From Micavibrio_A sp035759665 (GTDB lineage: Bacteria > Pseudomonadota > Alphaproteobacteria > Micavibrionales > Micavibrionaceae): DNA of 35,250 nt. Below are positions 1-6,570 of this stretch, piece by piece. Position 1 is the stretch's first letter. Each line of letters starts with the position of its first letter. The notes beneath the pieces are model-generated. The model saw nothing but the letters and a program-made list of their open reading frames with translations, was not told where the DNA came from and ran no database searches. The DNA lies in assembly GCA_035759665.1 (NCBI GenBank), contig DASTUM010000111.1, forward strand, positions 1 through 35,250. Direction: 5' to 3'. A program made the translations under genes and the position numbers.

Positions 1-640
1 GTTCGGTGCGGGGCTGATAAATATGCATCGGTGCCCTGTCCTTGGACAGATAAGAGCCTTCGGCGAACTGGATATCCTTTGGCAGGTCGATCAGAACAGG
101 GCCGGGGCGGCCTGAGCGCGCGACATGAAAGGCTTCGTGCAGGATCTGCGGCAGATCGTTGACGTCCTTGACGAGGTAATTGTGCTTGGTGCAGGCGCGG
201 GTAATGCCCGTCGTGTCCGCTTCCTGGAACGCGTCGGTGCCGATCAGGAATGTCGGAACCTGACCCGTAATACAAACCATAGGAATGGAATCGAGCAGCG
301 CGTCGGTCAGCGCGGTGACGGCGTTCGTAGCGCCGGGGCCGGAGGTGACAAGGCAGACGCCGACTTTGCCGGTCGAACGCGCATAGCCCTCGGCTGCGTG
401 TCCTGCGCCCTGCTCGTGGCGAACGAGGACATGCTTGATTTTATCCTGCTGGTGGAGGGCGTCGTAGATCGGGAGAACCGCGCCGCCCGGATAGCCGAAG
501 ATCGTATCGACGCCCTGCTCGACGAGGGCTTCCATCACCATCTGCGCGCCGGTGAGCTTTTTCGTCTTCGCGGCGGGGAGGGTCGTTATGTCGGCGTCCT
601 GCTGTTCCTTGGCGGCTTTTTTGGCGTCTGCGGGGGTCAT
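1..640 (-). CDS. ilvB: Acetolactate synthase large subunit, N-terminal 213 residues (cut by window edge)
   Basis: This is the start of the catalytic subunit of acetohydroxyacid synthase, a ThDP- and FAD-dependent enzyme that makes the first committed intermediates of valine, leucine and isoleucine. The translation shows the N-terminal ThDP pyrimidine-binding domain: TGAQMVMEAL, then VDTIFGYPGG, and the invariant catalytic Glu in RHEQGAGHAAEGYAR (about residue 76). SGPGATN and ITGQVPT follow. The reading frame runs off the left edge, so the FAD and PP domains lie outside. The ATG at 640 is preceded by AAAGGAAAG, a good ribosome binding site. A short extension of about 28 residues precedes the conserved domain. 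Upstream lie an attenuator and a second terminator-like hairpin, so expression is probably controlled by amino-acid supply. Family assignment is firm. Confidence 0.95.
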   Translation of the reverse strand, partial: MTPADAKKAAKEQQDADITTLPAAKTKKLTGAQMVMEALVEQGVDTIFGYPGGAVLPIYDALHQQDKIKHVLVRHEQGAGHAAEGYARSTGKVGVCLVTSGPGATNAVTALTDALLDSIPMVCITGQVPTFLIGTDAFQEADTTGITRACTKHNYLVKDVNDLPQILHEAFHVARSGRPGPVLIDLPKDIQFAEGSYLSKDRAPMHIYQPRTE

Positions 641-660
641 GCGGTCTTTCCTTTGCCCTT

Positions 661-699
661 AAAAAACAAAGCCCGTCCGGGTGGTCCGGGCGCGGCTTT
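661..699 (-). terminator. Terminator-like hairpin 20 bases before ilvB
   Basis: Read on the minus strand, AAAGCC (699-694) pairs with GGCTTT (673-668). An inner CCGG/CCGG stem closes a short loop, and TTTTTT follows at 666-661. The run of U ends about 20 bases before the ilvB ATG. A terminator inside a 5' leader suggests conditional read-through. I could not find a clear antiterminator partner for it, so its regulatory use is inference. Confidence 0.6.
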
Positions 700-744
700 G
701 AATCGTTGCACATTGGAGGTTGCGGTAATTACTCTTTATTATGG

Positions 745-843
745 TCATAATGCGTGCGGCCTTGCAAAGAAAAGGTAACTTTCTTTCAAAATACGCAACA
801 ATGTTATAACAATAATATAAGTACTGCATATCATCCATTCCAT
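745..843 (-). CDS. Possible second leader ORF, 32 codons, Ile/Val/Thr/Leu-rich core
   Basis: A short frame between the two ilv terminators begins MEWMICSTY and has the core IIVITLLRIL at residues 10-19. That composition would suit a branched-chain amino-acid leader, and the frame ends 45 bases before the hairpin at 661-699. There is no visible ribosome binding site. The stretch is AT-rich, which by itself favours Ile, Leu and Tyr codons, so chance is a serious alternative. Confidence 0.2.
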   Translation of the reverse strand: MEWMICSTYIIVITLLRILKESYLFFARPHAL

Positions 844-902
844 TTATGCATAGGTCGCCGGTTCCAATAGTTCCTTTGTCGGTTTTTATCGGTTCCAGCC
901 AT

Positions 903-938
903 AAAAAAACGCCCCGGAAGTATCTTCGAGGGGCGCTG
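903..938 (-). promoter_or_regulatory. ilv attenuator: terminator hairpin with competing antiterminator arm
   Basis: On the minus strand CGCCCC (935-930) pairs with GGGGCG (915-910), extended by GAAG/CTTC around a TAT loop. Seven U follow (909-903), giving a strong intrinsic terminator. The 5' edge of this hairpin, CAGCGCC (938-932), is also perfectly complementary to GGCGCTG (977-971), which lies in the last codons of the leader peptide. A ribosome stalled on the upstream Leu/Val codons would leave GGCGCTG free to pair and prevent the terminator. A ribosome reaching the stop codon would cover it and allow termination. The pairing is seen in the sequence; the mechanism is established for ilv and leu leaders. 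Confidence 0.88.
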
Positions 939-961
939 TTTATGCTTTGACCATGGTCGCG

Positions 962-1030
962 TCAGAGCGGCAGCGCCTCCGTAAGGAGCACCACAAGAAC
1001 GAGCACGAGAAGGTCAAAGTTTTTCTGCAT
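962..1030 (-). CDS. ilv leader peptide, 22 residues
   Basis: A 22-codon ORF begins MQKNFD and then reads LLVLVLVVLL at residues 7-16. Ten consecutive codons therefore specify leucine or valine, followed by TEALPL and a TGA stop. It lies directly before the attenuator hairpin and in the same orientation as ilvB. This is the expected form of a ribosome-sensed leader for branched-chain amino acids, where shortage of charged tRNA-Leu or tRNA-Val stalls translation. No Shine-Dalgarno sequence is visible before the ATG, so it may be translated from a very short 5' end. The peptide itself probably has no function. Confidence 0.88.
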   Translation of the reverse strand: MQKNFDLLVLVLVVLLTEALPL

Positions 1031-1033
1031 GGC

Positions 1034-1062
1034 ACAAATTTACGCCCGGACGGGAAATTTGT
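1034..1062. repeat. Inverted repeat directly upstream of the ilv leader start
   Basis: ACAAATTT (1034-1041) and AAATTTGT (1055-1062) form an 8-bp perfect inverted repeat. Inside it sit CCCG (1045-1048) and CGGG (1051-1054). It ends three bases before the leader ATG. On the minus strand it also overlaps a possible promoter, TTGGAC then 17 bases then GTAAAT. It could be a repressor or activator operator or an RNA hairpin; the sequence does not decide. Confidence 0.5.
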
Positions 1063-1096
1063 CCAATAATTTTTGCAAGCCGTTTGGCGATATCGG

Positions 1097-1561
1097 TTAT
1101 GGGCCGCCATAGCCCGTTGGGGGGTCCATTTTATGAAGGGTAAATCTTTGAAGGGTTAGTTCGCGGCGGATATGGTTTTCGATGTCCAGCAGAGTGACTT
1201 CGTCCTCAAGAGGCTTGCCGTTGATGTGAAACCCTAAAAAATAAGAACGGTCGAACGTGAATTCCGGCCAGTGATTCATGTCGTCGGCAATCGTCGTTTT
1301 ATATGTTTGGACGATTTTTTCGACGATGGAGGTGAAGCCGTTGATGGTGCCTTGGTCGAATCCCATATGGGCCAGGCGGGATTCTGCTGAAGACAAGGAA
1401 AAGCGATCGCCCGCCTCGCCGAATATTTGTTTAAGTTCGCTAACGGTGTCATCGGCCCATTCGGGGCTTCCTATCTGCGTGCTGCTGCCAGGCAAATTGC
1501 CGTGACCACGGCAATAAATCCCGGCAATTTCGGAAGGGTTGAAGTTTTTCATGTTCGCCAT
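1097..1561 (-). CDS. Hypothetical protein, 154 residues
   Basis: I do not recognise a family. The protein is predicted to be soluble, with no signal peptide or membrane segment. It begins MANMKNFNPSEIAGIYCRG and ends with a Pro/Gly-rich tail (DPPTGYGGP). The C-terminal half is acidic and aromatic and includes FTFDRSYFLGFHINGK, followed by a possible helix (EVTLLDIENHIRREL). It sits 24 bases downstream of miaA on the same strand and may be its distal operon partner. The start is uncertain: ATG at 1561 has only AT-rich sequence upstream, and a second in-frame ATG follows three codons later. Codon usage and length make it a plausible real gene rather than an artefact. Confidence 0.7.
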   Translation of the reverse strand: MANMKNFNPSEIAGIYCRGHGNLPGSSTQIGSPEWADDTVSELKQIFGEAGDRFSLSSAESRLAHMGFDQGTINGFTSIVEKIVQTYKTTIADDMNHWPEFTFDRSYFLGFHINGKPLEDEVTLLDIENHIRRELTLQRFTLHKMDPPTGYGGP

Positions 1562-1585
1562 TAATTATTAAATATGGAAATAATA

Positions 1586-2488
1586 TTATGATAGGACGGC
1601 AATCTCTGCAATGTTTTTTTGCGGCTTGACCTGATTTTTGAACCAGGTGGTCTGGCGTTTGGCGTATTGGCGGGTTTCCGTCTGGGCAAGGGCGAGGGCG
1701 GCGTCCTTTGAAATCCGCCCTTCCCGCAGGGCCCGCAGCGCGGTGGCTCCGACGGTCTTGATCGTCACGCTCTCAGAGCTAATCTCGCCCCCTTCTACCT
1801 TTTTATCGAAGGCCTCAAGCTCTTCCATTGCGCCCGCCTCCAGCATTTGCACGAACCGTGCATCGCATTGCGCGTAAAGCTTTTCACGCTCCGGCATTAC
1901 AAGCGTGATATCGAACATCCAGTCGGCGGGCGGCGCGGCTTTGGGCATCGCCTGCCATTCGGCAAGCGGCCTGCCCGTCGCTTCGAGAATTTCCCACGCA
2001 TGGATCAGGCGGGCCGTGTGCATCGGGTGATATTGCGCCGCCGTCGCCGGATCGCGCTTTGCCAGTTCCGCATGAAAGGCGGGGTTGCCGAGTTCTTTCT
2101 GGCGTTCGTTTGCGCGCAGCCGTATTTCCGGCGGCACTTCGGGAATGGGCGAAATGCCCTCCATCAACGTCTTGATGTAAAGCCCGTTGCCGCCCGTAAC
2201 GATTGGTACAGTGCCTTCTTCCAGAAGCTTTTCAATGAGCGGCACGGCCATTTCGCGCCACGACCCCGCGGATACGGTTTCGTTGGGATGCGCGGTTCCG
2301 TAAAGATAATGCGGCGCCAGCTTCTTGTCGTCTTCCGAAGGCTGCGCCGAAAGTATGGGGAGCGCATCATATATCTGCCGCGAGTCGACATTGATGATGG
2401 CGCCGTTCAACTCTAAGGCGCGCTTGACGGCGAGGGCGGATTTTCCGCTCGCGGTAGGCCCGGCGATGATATGGACGGTTTTTGTCAT
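1586..2488 (-). CDS. miaA: tRNA dimethylallyltransferase
   Basis: MiaA transfers a dimethylallyl group from DMAPP to the N6 of A37 in tRNAs that read UNN codons, the first step of ms2i6A. The 300-residue protein starts MTKTVHIIAGPTASGKSAL with the P-loop at residues 10-17. VDSRQIYDALPI follows, matching the DSRQ(I/V)Y substrate motif, and then GGNGLYIKTLMEGISPIPEVP. The C-terminal part carries the family pattern TRQYAKRQTTWFKNQ. I chose the ATG at 2488 because GGGGAAG lies just upstream. A longer frame reaching back to 2587 would translate a dispersed palindromic repeat as an arginine-rich extension that the family lacks. The miaA-ilvB neighbourhood is common in alphaproteobacteria. Confidence 0.95.
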   Translation of the reverse strand: MTKTVHIIAGPTASGKSALAVKRALELNGAIINVDSRQIYDALPILSAQPSEDDKKLAPHYLYGTAHPNETVSAGSWREMAVPLIEKLLEEGTVPIVTGGNGLYIKTLMEGISPIPEVPPEIRLRANERQKELGNPAFHAELAKRDPATAAQYHPMHTARLIHAWEILEATGRPLAEWQAMPKAAPPADWMFDITLVMPEREKLYAQCDARFVQMLEAGAMEELEAFDKKVEGGEISSESVTIKTVGATALRALREGRISKDAALALAQTETRQYAKRQTTWFKNQVKPQKNIAEIAVLS

Positions 2489-2499
2489 TCTTCCCCTGT

Positions 2500-2592
2500 C
2501 GTCATTGCGAGGAGCAAAGCGATGAAGCAATCCAGTATGCTGCAGGCTTTTTCTGGATTGCTTCCCCCGGCTTCGCTGGGGTCGCAATGACG
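2500..2592. repeat. Dispersed palindromic repeat, copy 1
   Basis: The outer arms (2500-2510 and 2582-2592, an 11-bp perfect inverted repeat with core GTCATTGCGA) and the inner arms (GAAGCAATCCAG 2524-2535 and its complement 2553-2564, 12 bp) fold into a long interrupted hairpin. A related element with the same arms lies at 22948-23043. It separates degP from miaA and could act as a transcript-stabilising or terminating structure. Confidence 0.8.
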
Positions 2593-2596
2593 ATCG

Positions 2597-4150
2597 TTAT
2601 TTTTTCAAGCGCAGCGCCACGAAACGGACATCGCCTTCATGGTTGACGAGGAGAAGGACGGAGGATTTCCCATCCTTTTCAGCCTTTTCGATGATTCCGG
2701 CGATTTTGGACGGATTGTCCACGGCCTGCTGGTTGATTTCGACGATGACATCTCCGACGCTTAGGCCCTTTTCCGCGGCTTCGCTTTTCGGGTCGACCTT
2801 GACAACGATCACGCCATCGACATCCTCGGGTACGCTGAAGGCACGGCGGGCGGTGTCGGTGAGCGATGCGACGTTGATGCCGACCTTGGCAACTTCGATG
2901 CCCTTGCTCGGCTCGGCCCTCGCGACAGCCGGCTCTTCATCCAGAAGGCCGTTCTCCTCGGCTTTCTCGAGTTCGCCGACCCTGATCTTGTCGGACATTT
3001 CCTTGCCGTTGCGCCAGAATTTGAATTCGACGCTCTTGTCGATCGGCGTTTCGGCAACGATGCGCGGCAGATTGCGCATGGCGGTCACTTTTTTGCCGTC
3101 GAATTCAGTGATGACGTCTCCCGCTTTCAGCTTCGTCTTAGCCGCAGGGCCGCCGTCTGTGACGCTGGCGACCAGCGCTCCGTGAGAGTCAGGCAAAGAA
3201 AGGCTTTCGGCGATCTCTTCGGTGACCGTCTGTATGCGTACGCCGATCCAGCCGCGGCGCGTTTTACCGTATTGGATGAGCTGGCTTACGACGGATTTTG
3301 CAAGGTTCGAGGGAATGGCGAAGCCGATCCCGACCGATCCACCGGACGGCGAAAAGATCGCGGTGTTGATGCCGATGACTTCGCCTTTCAGGTTGAACAT
3401 GGGGCCGCCGGAATTGCCGCGGTTGATCGATGCGTCCGTCTGGATGAAATCGTCGTACGGGCCGGCGTTGATGTTGCGTTGTTGCGCCGACACGATGCCG
3501 GCGGTGACGGTGCCGCCTAGGCCGAACGGGTTGCCGATCGCCAGAACCCAGTCGCCGACGCGAAGGTTGTCGGAATCGCCGAATTTCACATCGGACAATT
3601 TCATTGTCGTTTCGACTTTAAGGACGGCGAGGTCCATCTTTTCGTCCTTGCCGACAATTTTGGCGGGCAGGGTCGTGTCATCCTGGAACGTTACGCGCAC
3701 TTCATCCGCGTCCTTGACGACGTGGTTGTTTGTCACGATCAGGCCTTTGGCGGCGTCGACGACGAAGCCGGAGCCAAGTGAAGAGGGCGGAATGATGGGT
3801 TCCGACTGTTCGCCCTGACCTCGGCGGTTGAGGAACTCCTCGAAGAAATCCTCGAACGGCGATCCCGGCGGGAATTGGGGCATCTCGGGTGCCTGCCCCA
3901 GTTCGTCATCCGGCTCCGCGTCGGCCTTCAGGGTGGAGGAAATATTGACGACGGCGGGAATAAGATCATCCGCAATGTCGGCGAAGGAATAAGGCGCGCC
4001 CGGTGGAAGCGGCGACGGTTTTTCCGAAGTGTCCGCTGCGGTTTCAGGCGCGGTTTCCGTTTTCTTGTCGCCCATGGCATGGCACATCACGGGAATGGAT
4101 GTCGCGGCGAGCAAAGCGATGACGGTAAAGACTTTAAGATGTTTGTGCAT
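2597..4150 (-). CDS. degP: Periplasmic serine protease DegP/Do family
   Basis: An HtrA-type chaperone-protease that handles misfolded envelope proteins. A signal peptide covers about residues 1-25 (hydrophobic VFTVIALLAATSIPV, cleavage near CHA). A Pro/acid-rich linker follows, then the trypsin-like domain. Its triad is His143 (TNNHVV), Asp173 (KMDLAVLK) and Ser247 (RGNSGGPM). Two PDZ domains follow: one from about residue 305 (RRGWIGVRIQTV) and one from about residue 425 (DVDGVIVVKVDPKSEAAEKGL). The length of 517 is normal for the family. It lies downstream of hflK-hflC on the same strand, a common alphaproteobacterial arrangement, and 156 bases separate it from hflC. An AAAAGG ribosome binding site lies nine bases before the ATG. 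Confidence 0.94.
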   Translation of the reverse strand: MHKHLKVFTVIALLAATSIPVMCHAMGDKKTETAPETAADTSEKPSPLPPGAPYSFADIADDLIPAVVNISSTLKADAEPDDELGQAPEMPQFPPGSPFEDFFEEFLNRRGQGEQSEPIIPPSSLGSGFVVDAAKGLIVTNNHVVKDADEVRVTFQDDTTLPAKIVGKDEKMDLAVLKVETTMKLSDVKFGDSDNLRVGDWVLAIGNPFGLGGTVTAGIVSAQQRNINAGPYDDFIQTDASINRGNSGGPMFNLKGEVIGINTAIFSPSGGSVGIGFAIPSNLAKSVVSQLIQYGKTRRGWIGVRIQTVTEEIAESLSLPDSHGALVASVTDGGPAAKTKLKAGDVITEFDGKKVTAMRNLPRIVAETPIDKSVEFKFWRNGKEMSDKIRVGELEKAEENGLLDEEPAVARAEPSKGIEVAKVGINVASLTDTARRAFSVPEDVDGVIVVKVDPKSEAAEKGLSVGDVIVEINQQAVDNPSKIAGIIEKAEKDGKSSVLLLVNHEGDVRFVALRLKK

Positions 4151-4250
4151 GTCTAATGCCTTTTAAGAATATGCGGAAAAGATACTCTAGGGGCTTCTCA
4201 GGCGCGGGTCAATAAAGCGCGGAGGGGCGCCCCCTTAACGATAATTTTCA

Positions 4251-4277
4251 CGCCCCGATGATGGCAGAATCAGGGCG
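4251..4277 (-). terminator. Hairpin after hflC, possible partial terminator
   Basis: CGCCCTGAT (4277-4269) pairs with ATCGGGGCG (4259-4251) over nine base pairs with one wobble. The following bases are TGAAAATT rather than a clean U-run. It may only attenuate transcription between hflC and degP or protect the upstream transcript. Confidence 0.35.
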
Positions 4278-4306
4278 CGTTTTCGTAAAATCGGTGACTT
4301 TTTGCT

Positions 4307-5341
4307 CTAACGGGGATTTTCGAAATAACGGAAGAAATCGGAATCCGGCGAGAGGATCATGCGGGTTTCGGGATCGGCCAGCGTGTTCTTGTAAGCCTCC
4401 ATCGAGCGCATGAAGGAATAGAATTCCTTATCCTTGTTAAAGGCGGCGGCGTAGGTCTGGATGGCTTCCTTGTCGCCGTCCCCCCGGATGATCTGGGCGT
4501 CGCGCTCGGCCTCGGCCAAAATCACGGTGCGTTCCTTTTCGGCGCCGGAACGGATTTCAAGGGCGAGCTGCTCGCCTTTCGCGCGGGTTTCCGTTGCGCG
4601 CTCGACCATTTCCGAAACCATGCGGCGCACGGTGGAATCGCGCAGCGCTTCGCCAAGGTCGGCGCGGACGATGCGAACATCGACGATCTCGACGCCCATC
4701 TTGTCTTCCTTGATCTTCTTGTTCAGGCGCGTGTTGATTTCGGCCATGACGCGCGTGCGGTCTTTGGACAGGAGCTGCTTCAGCGTGGTTTTACCTAGAA
4801 CCGTCCTGGTCGCCTCGTCGATAATGCTTTCGATACGCTTGTTGGCGTTGTCCACGGAGCGCAGCGTTTTCATGAACTGCAACGGGTCGGCGATGCGGTA
4901 GCGGGCGAAGGAGTCGACGATGATCGGCTCCCCGCTGACATTGTCGATCGGGGGGATGACAATCTCATCCTTCCGGCCCGTTTCCATCGGGCTGGCTTCC
5001 TGTTCGGCGGCAAGGCCTGCGCCTTCGTCTTCCGGCGTTTTGGGCGCGGGTTTTTCCGCCTCTTCGACCAGTTTCTGCTCAGGGCGGGTAATCAGGCTGC
5101 TTGCGATCACCATCTGCTCGGGCGGGGGATCGACGGAGAGGATGCGGCTGTCGAATATGCGCACCTCCTGCACCATCGGCACTTTGAAATGCAGTCCGGG
5201 CCCGCGAAGTTCGCCCACCGGCTGGCCGAGTTGCAGGACGATTGCCTGCTGCGTCTGGTCGACGATGAAAAGGGCCTGCGAGATGCCGATCAGGACAACG
5301 CCGAGCGTGAAAAAGACAAGGGTGAGTTTGTTGCTTTGCAT
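4307..5341 (-). CDS. hflC: HflC, FtsH-regulating SPFH membrane protein (with an insertion)
   Basis: HflC pairs with HflK in large periplasm-facing inner-membrane cages around the protease FtsH. An N-terminal signal anchor (TLVFFTLGVVLIGISQALFIV) leads into the SPFH/band-7 domain (TQQAIVLQLGQPVGE, GPGLHFKVP). Then come VDSFARYRIADPLQF, the coiled coil and TYAAAFNKDKEFYSFMRSMEAY near the end. Between VDPPPEQMVIAS and SGEPIIVDSFARYRI there are about 50 extra residues rich in Glu, Pro and Ala (about residues 80-135). Typical HflC proteins have only a few residues there, so this one is about 344 long instead of roughly 290-330. The start is one base from the hflK stop, so the two are translationally linked. 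Confidence 0.93.
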   Translation of the reverse strand: MQSNKLTLVFFTLGVVLIGISQALFIVDQTQQAIVLQLGQPVGELRGPGLHFKVPMVQEVRIFDSRILSVDPPPEQMVIASSLITRPEQKLVEEAEKPAPKTPEDEGAGLAAEQEASPMETGRKDEIVIPPIDNVSGEPIIVDSFARYRIADPLQFMKTLRSVDNANKRIESIIDEATRTVLGKTTLKQLLSKDRTRVMAEINTRLNKKIKEDKMGVEIVDVRIVRADLGEALRDSTVRRMVSEMVERATETRAKGEQLALEIRSGAEKERTVILAEAERDAQIIRGDGDKEAIQTYAAAFNKDKEFYSFMRSMEAYKNTLADPETRMILSPDSDFFRYFENPR

Positions 5342-5342
5342 G

Positions 5343-6521
5343 TTACTGGCCTTTGTTCGCAGGGGGCGCGTTGCCGGTGGCGGGCGCCACGCGGTTCAGC
5401 TCGTTCAGCGGAAGATAGGGAACGACGCCTCTGCCGCTCTTGTCGTCCATAATGATCTTTTGGGCGTTCTTGAGGACGCTTTCCATCGTTTCGATATACA
5501 TGCGCTCTTTCGTGACGTCCTGCCCGGACTGGTACGCGCTCAAAACGGAATTGAAACGATCGGCGTCGCCGGTGGCGCGGGCGATGACGGATTGCTGATA
5601 GGCTTCGGCTTCCTGCTTTACGCGGGTCGCGGCGCCGCGCGCTTTGGGAATGATATCCTCGCGGTAAGCCTGCGCGCGGTTTTGCACGTCTTCGGCATCC
5701 TGCTTGGCGGACTGCACGTCCTGGAACGCGCTCTGGACATCCGGATGGACTTCGGCGGAGTTGATCAGTACCTGCGTGATGTTGATCCCCGATTTATAAT
5801 CGTCGAGGATTTTTTGCATGATCTGCTTGGCGTTGTCGGCGACAGCGCCGCGCTCCGTTGTGATGATCGAAAACATGCGCGTCTGGCCGACCACTTCGCG
5901 GATCGCGCTCTGCGCCACTTTGCGAAGCGTGTTTTCCGGGTTTTCTATGTTGAAAATGTAATCTTCCGCCGAATTGATGTTCCACTGGATCACGAAATCC
6001 AGATCGACGATATTGAAGTCGGAGGTCAGCATCAGGCTTTCTTCCGGCACGTCGCGCGCGGCGCTCACCGCGTCGCCGCGCCCCACGGGGCTGGTGAAGC
6101 CGACATTCATGGTGCGGATTTCGTTGACGTTGAATTTGGTCGCGGTTTCGATGGGGGCTGGCAAGTGGTATTTCAGCCCTTCCGTGTCGATCGTGCGCAC
6201 CCATGCGCCAAAACGCTGGACGACGGCGTGTTCGCCGGGATTGACGATGTAAAGACCGCTGGCGAGCCAGAGGACGGCGATGACCGCCGCGCCCGCCATG
6301 ATAAAGCGCCCGCCGCCGAAGCCGCCGGGCAGGATATCCTTCAGGTTTTCCTGCAGGCGCGCGAAAATATCTTCCATGTCGGGATCGGGCCCGCGGCGTC
6401 CGCCGCCGCCTTGGTCGCCGCCACCGGAACCGGAGCCCCAGGGATTTTTACGCCCGCCGCCGGGGTTGTTGCTTCCCCATGGATTGCGCCCTTTGTTTCC
6501 GCCGTTATCGTCCCAAGACAT
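5343..6521 (-). CDS. hflK: HflK, FtsH-regulating SPFH membrane protein
   Basis: HflK is the partner of HflC in the FtsH-modulating complex. The 392-residue protein begins with a Gly/Asn/Pro-rich cytoplasmic tail (NNPGGGRKNPWGSGSGGG) typical of HflK. A single membrane segment follows at about residues 72-92 (FIMAGAAVIAVLWLASGLYIV). Then come the SPFH domain (NPGEHAVVQRFGAWVRT, GLKYHLPAPIE), RTMNVGFTS and an Ala/Glu-rich coiled coil. The C-terminus is Pro/Ala-rich. It is divergent from mrp across about 50 bases, so both promoters must lie in that short gap. No strong ribosome binding site is visible before the ATG. Confidence 0.95.
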   Translation of the reverse strand: MSWDDNGGNKGRNPWGSNNPGGGRKNPWGSGSGGGDQGGGGRRGPDPDMEDIFARLQENLKDILPGGFGGGRFIMAGAAVIAVLWLASGLYIVNPGEHAVVQRFGAWVRTIDTEGLKYHLPAPIETATKFNVNEIRTMNVGFTSPVGRGDAVSAARDVPEESLMLTSDFNIVDLDFVIQWNINSAEDYIFNIENPENTLRKVAQSAIREVVGQTRMFSIITTERGAVADNAKQIMQKILDDYKSGINITQVLINSAEVHPDVQSAFQDVQSAKQDAEDVQNRAQAYREDIIPKARGAATRVKQEAEAYQQSVIARATGDADRFNSVLSAYQSGQDVTKERMYIETMESVLKNAQKIIMDDKSGRGVVPYLPLNELNRVAPATGNAPPANKGQ

Positions 6522-6570
6522 TTGCTCTAATCCAAATCTTTGTTTAATGCTCCATTAGGATAAAGATTTT

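Noticed and set aside
841..900. Repeated GGAACC boxes on the minus strand between the ilv attenuator and ilvB, considered as an EcfG promoter
   Set aside because: GGAAC occurs three times but no CGTT lies 16-17 bases downstream of any copy.
2489..2587. 33-residue N-terminal extension of MiaA
   Set aside because: The sequence is the dispersed palindromic repeat. A good ribosome binding site precedes the conserved start at 2488.
4920..6530. 536-codon open frame on the plus strand opposite hflC and hflK
   Set aside because: It spans two well-supported genes on the other strand and shows no motif. Composition is typical of a shadow frame.
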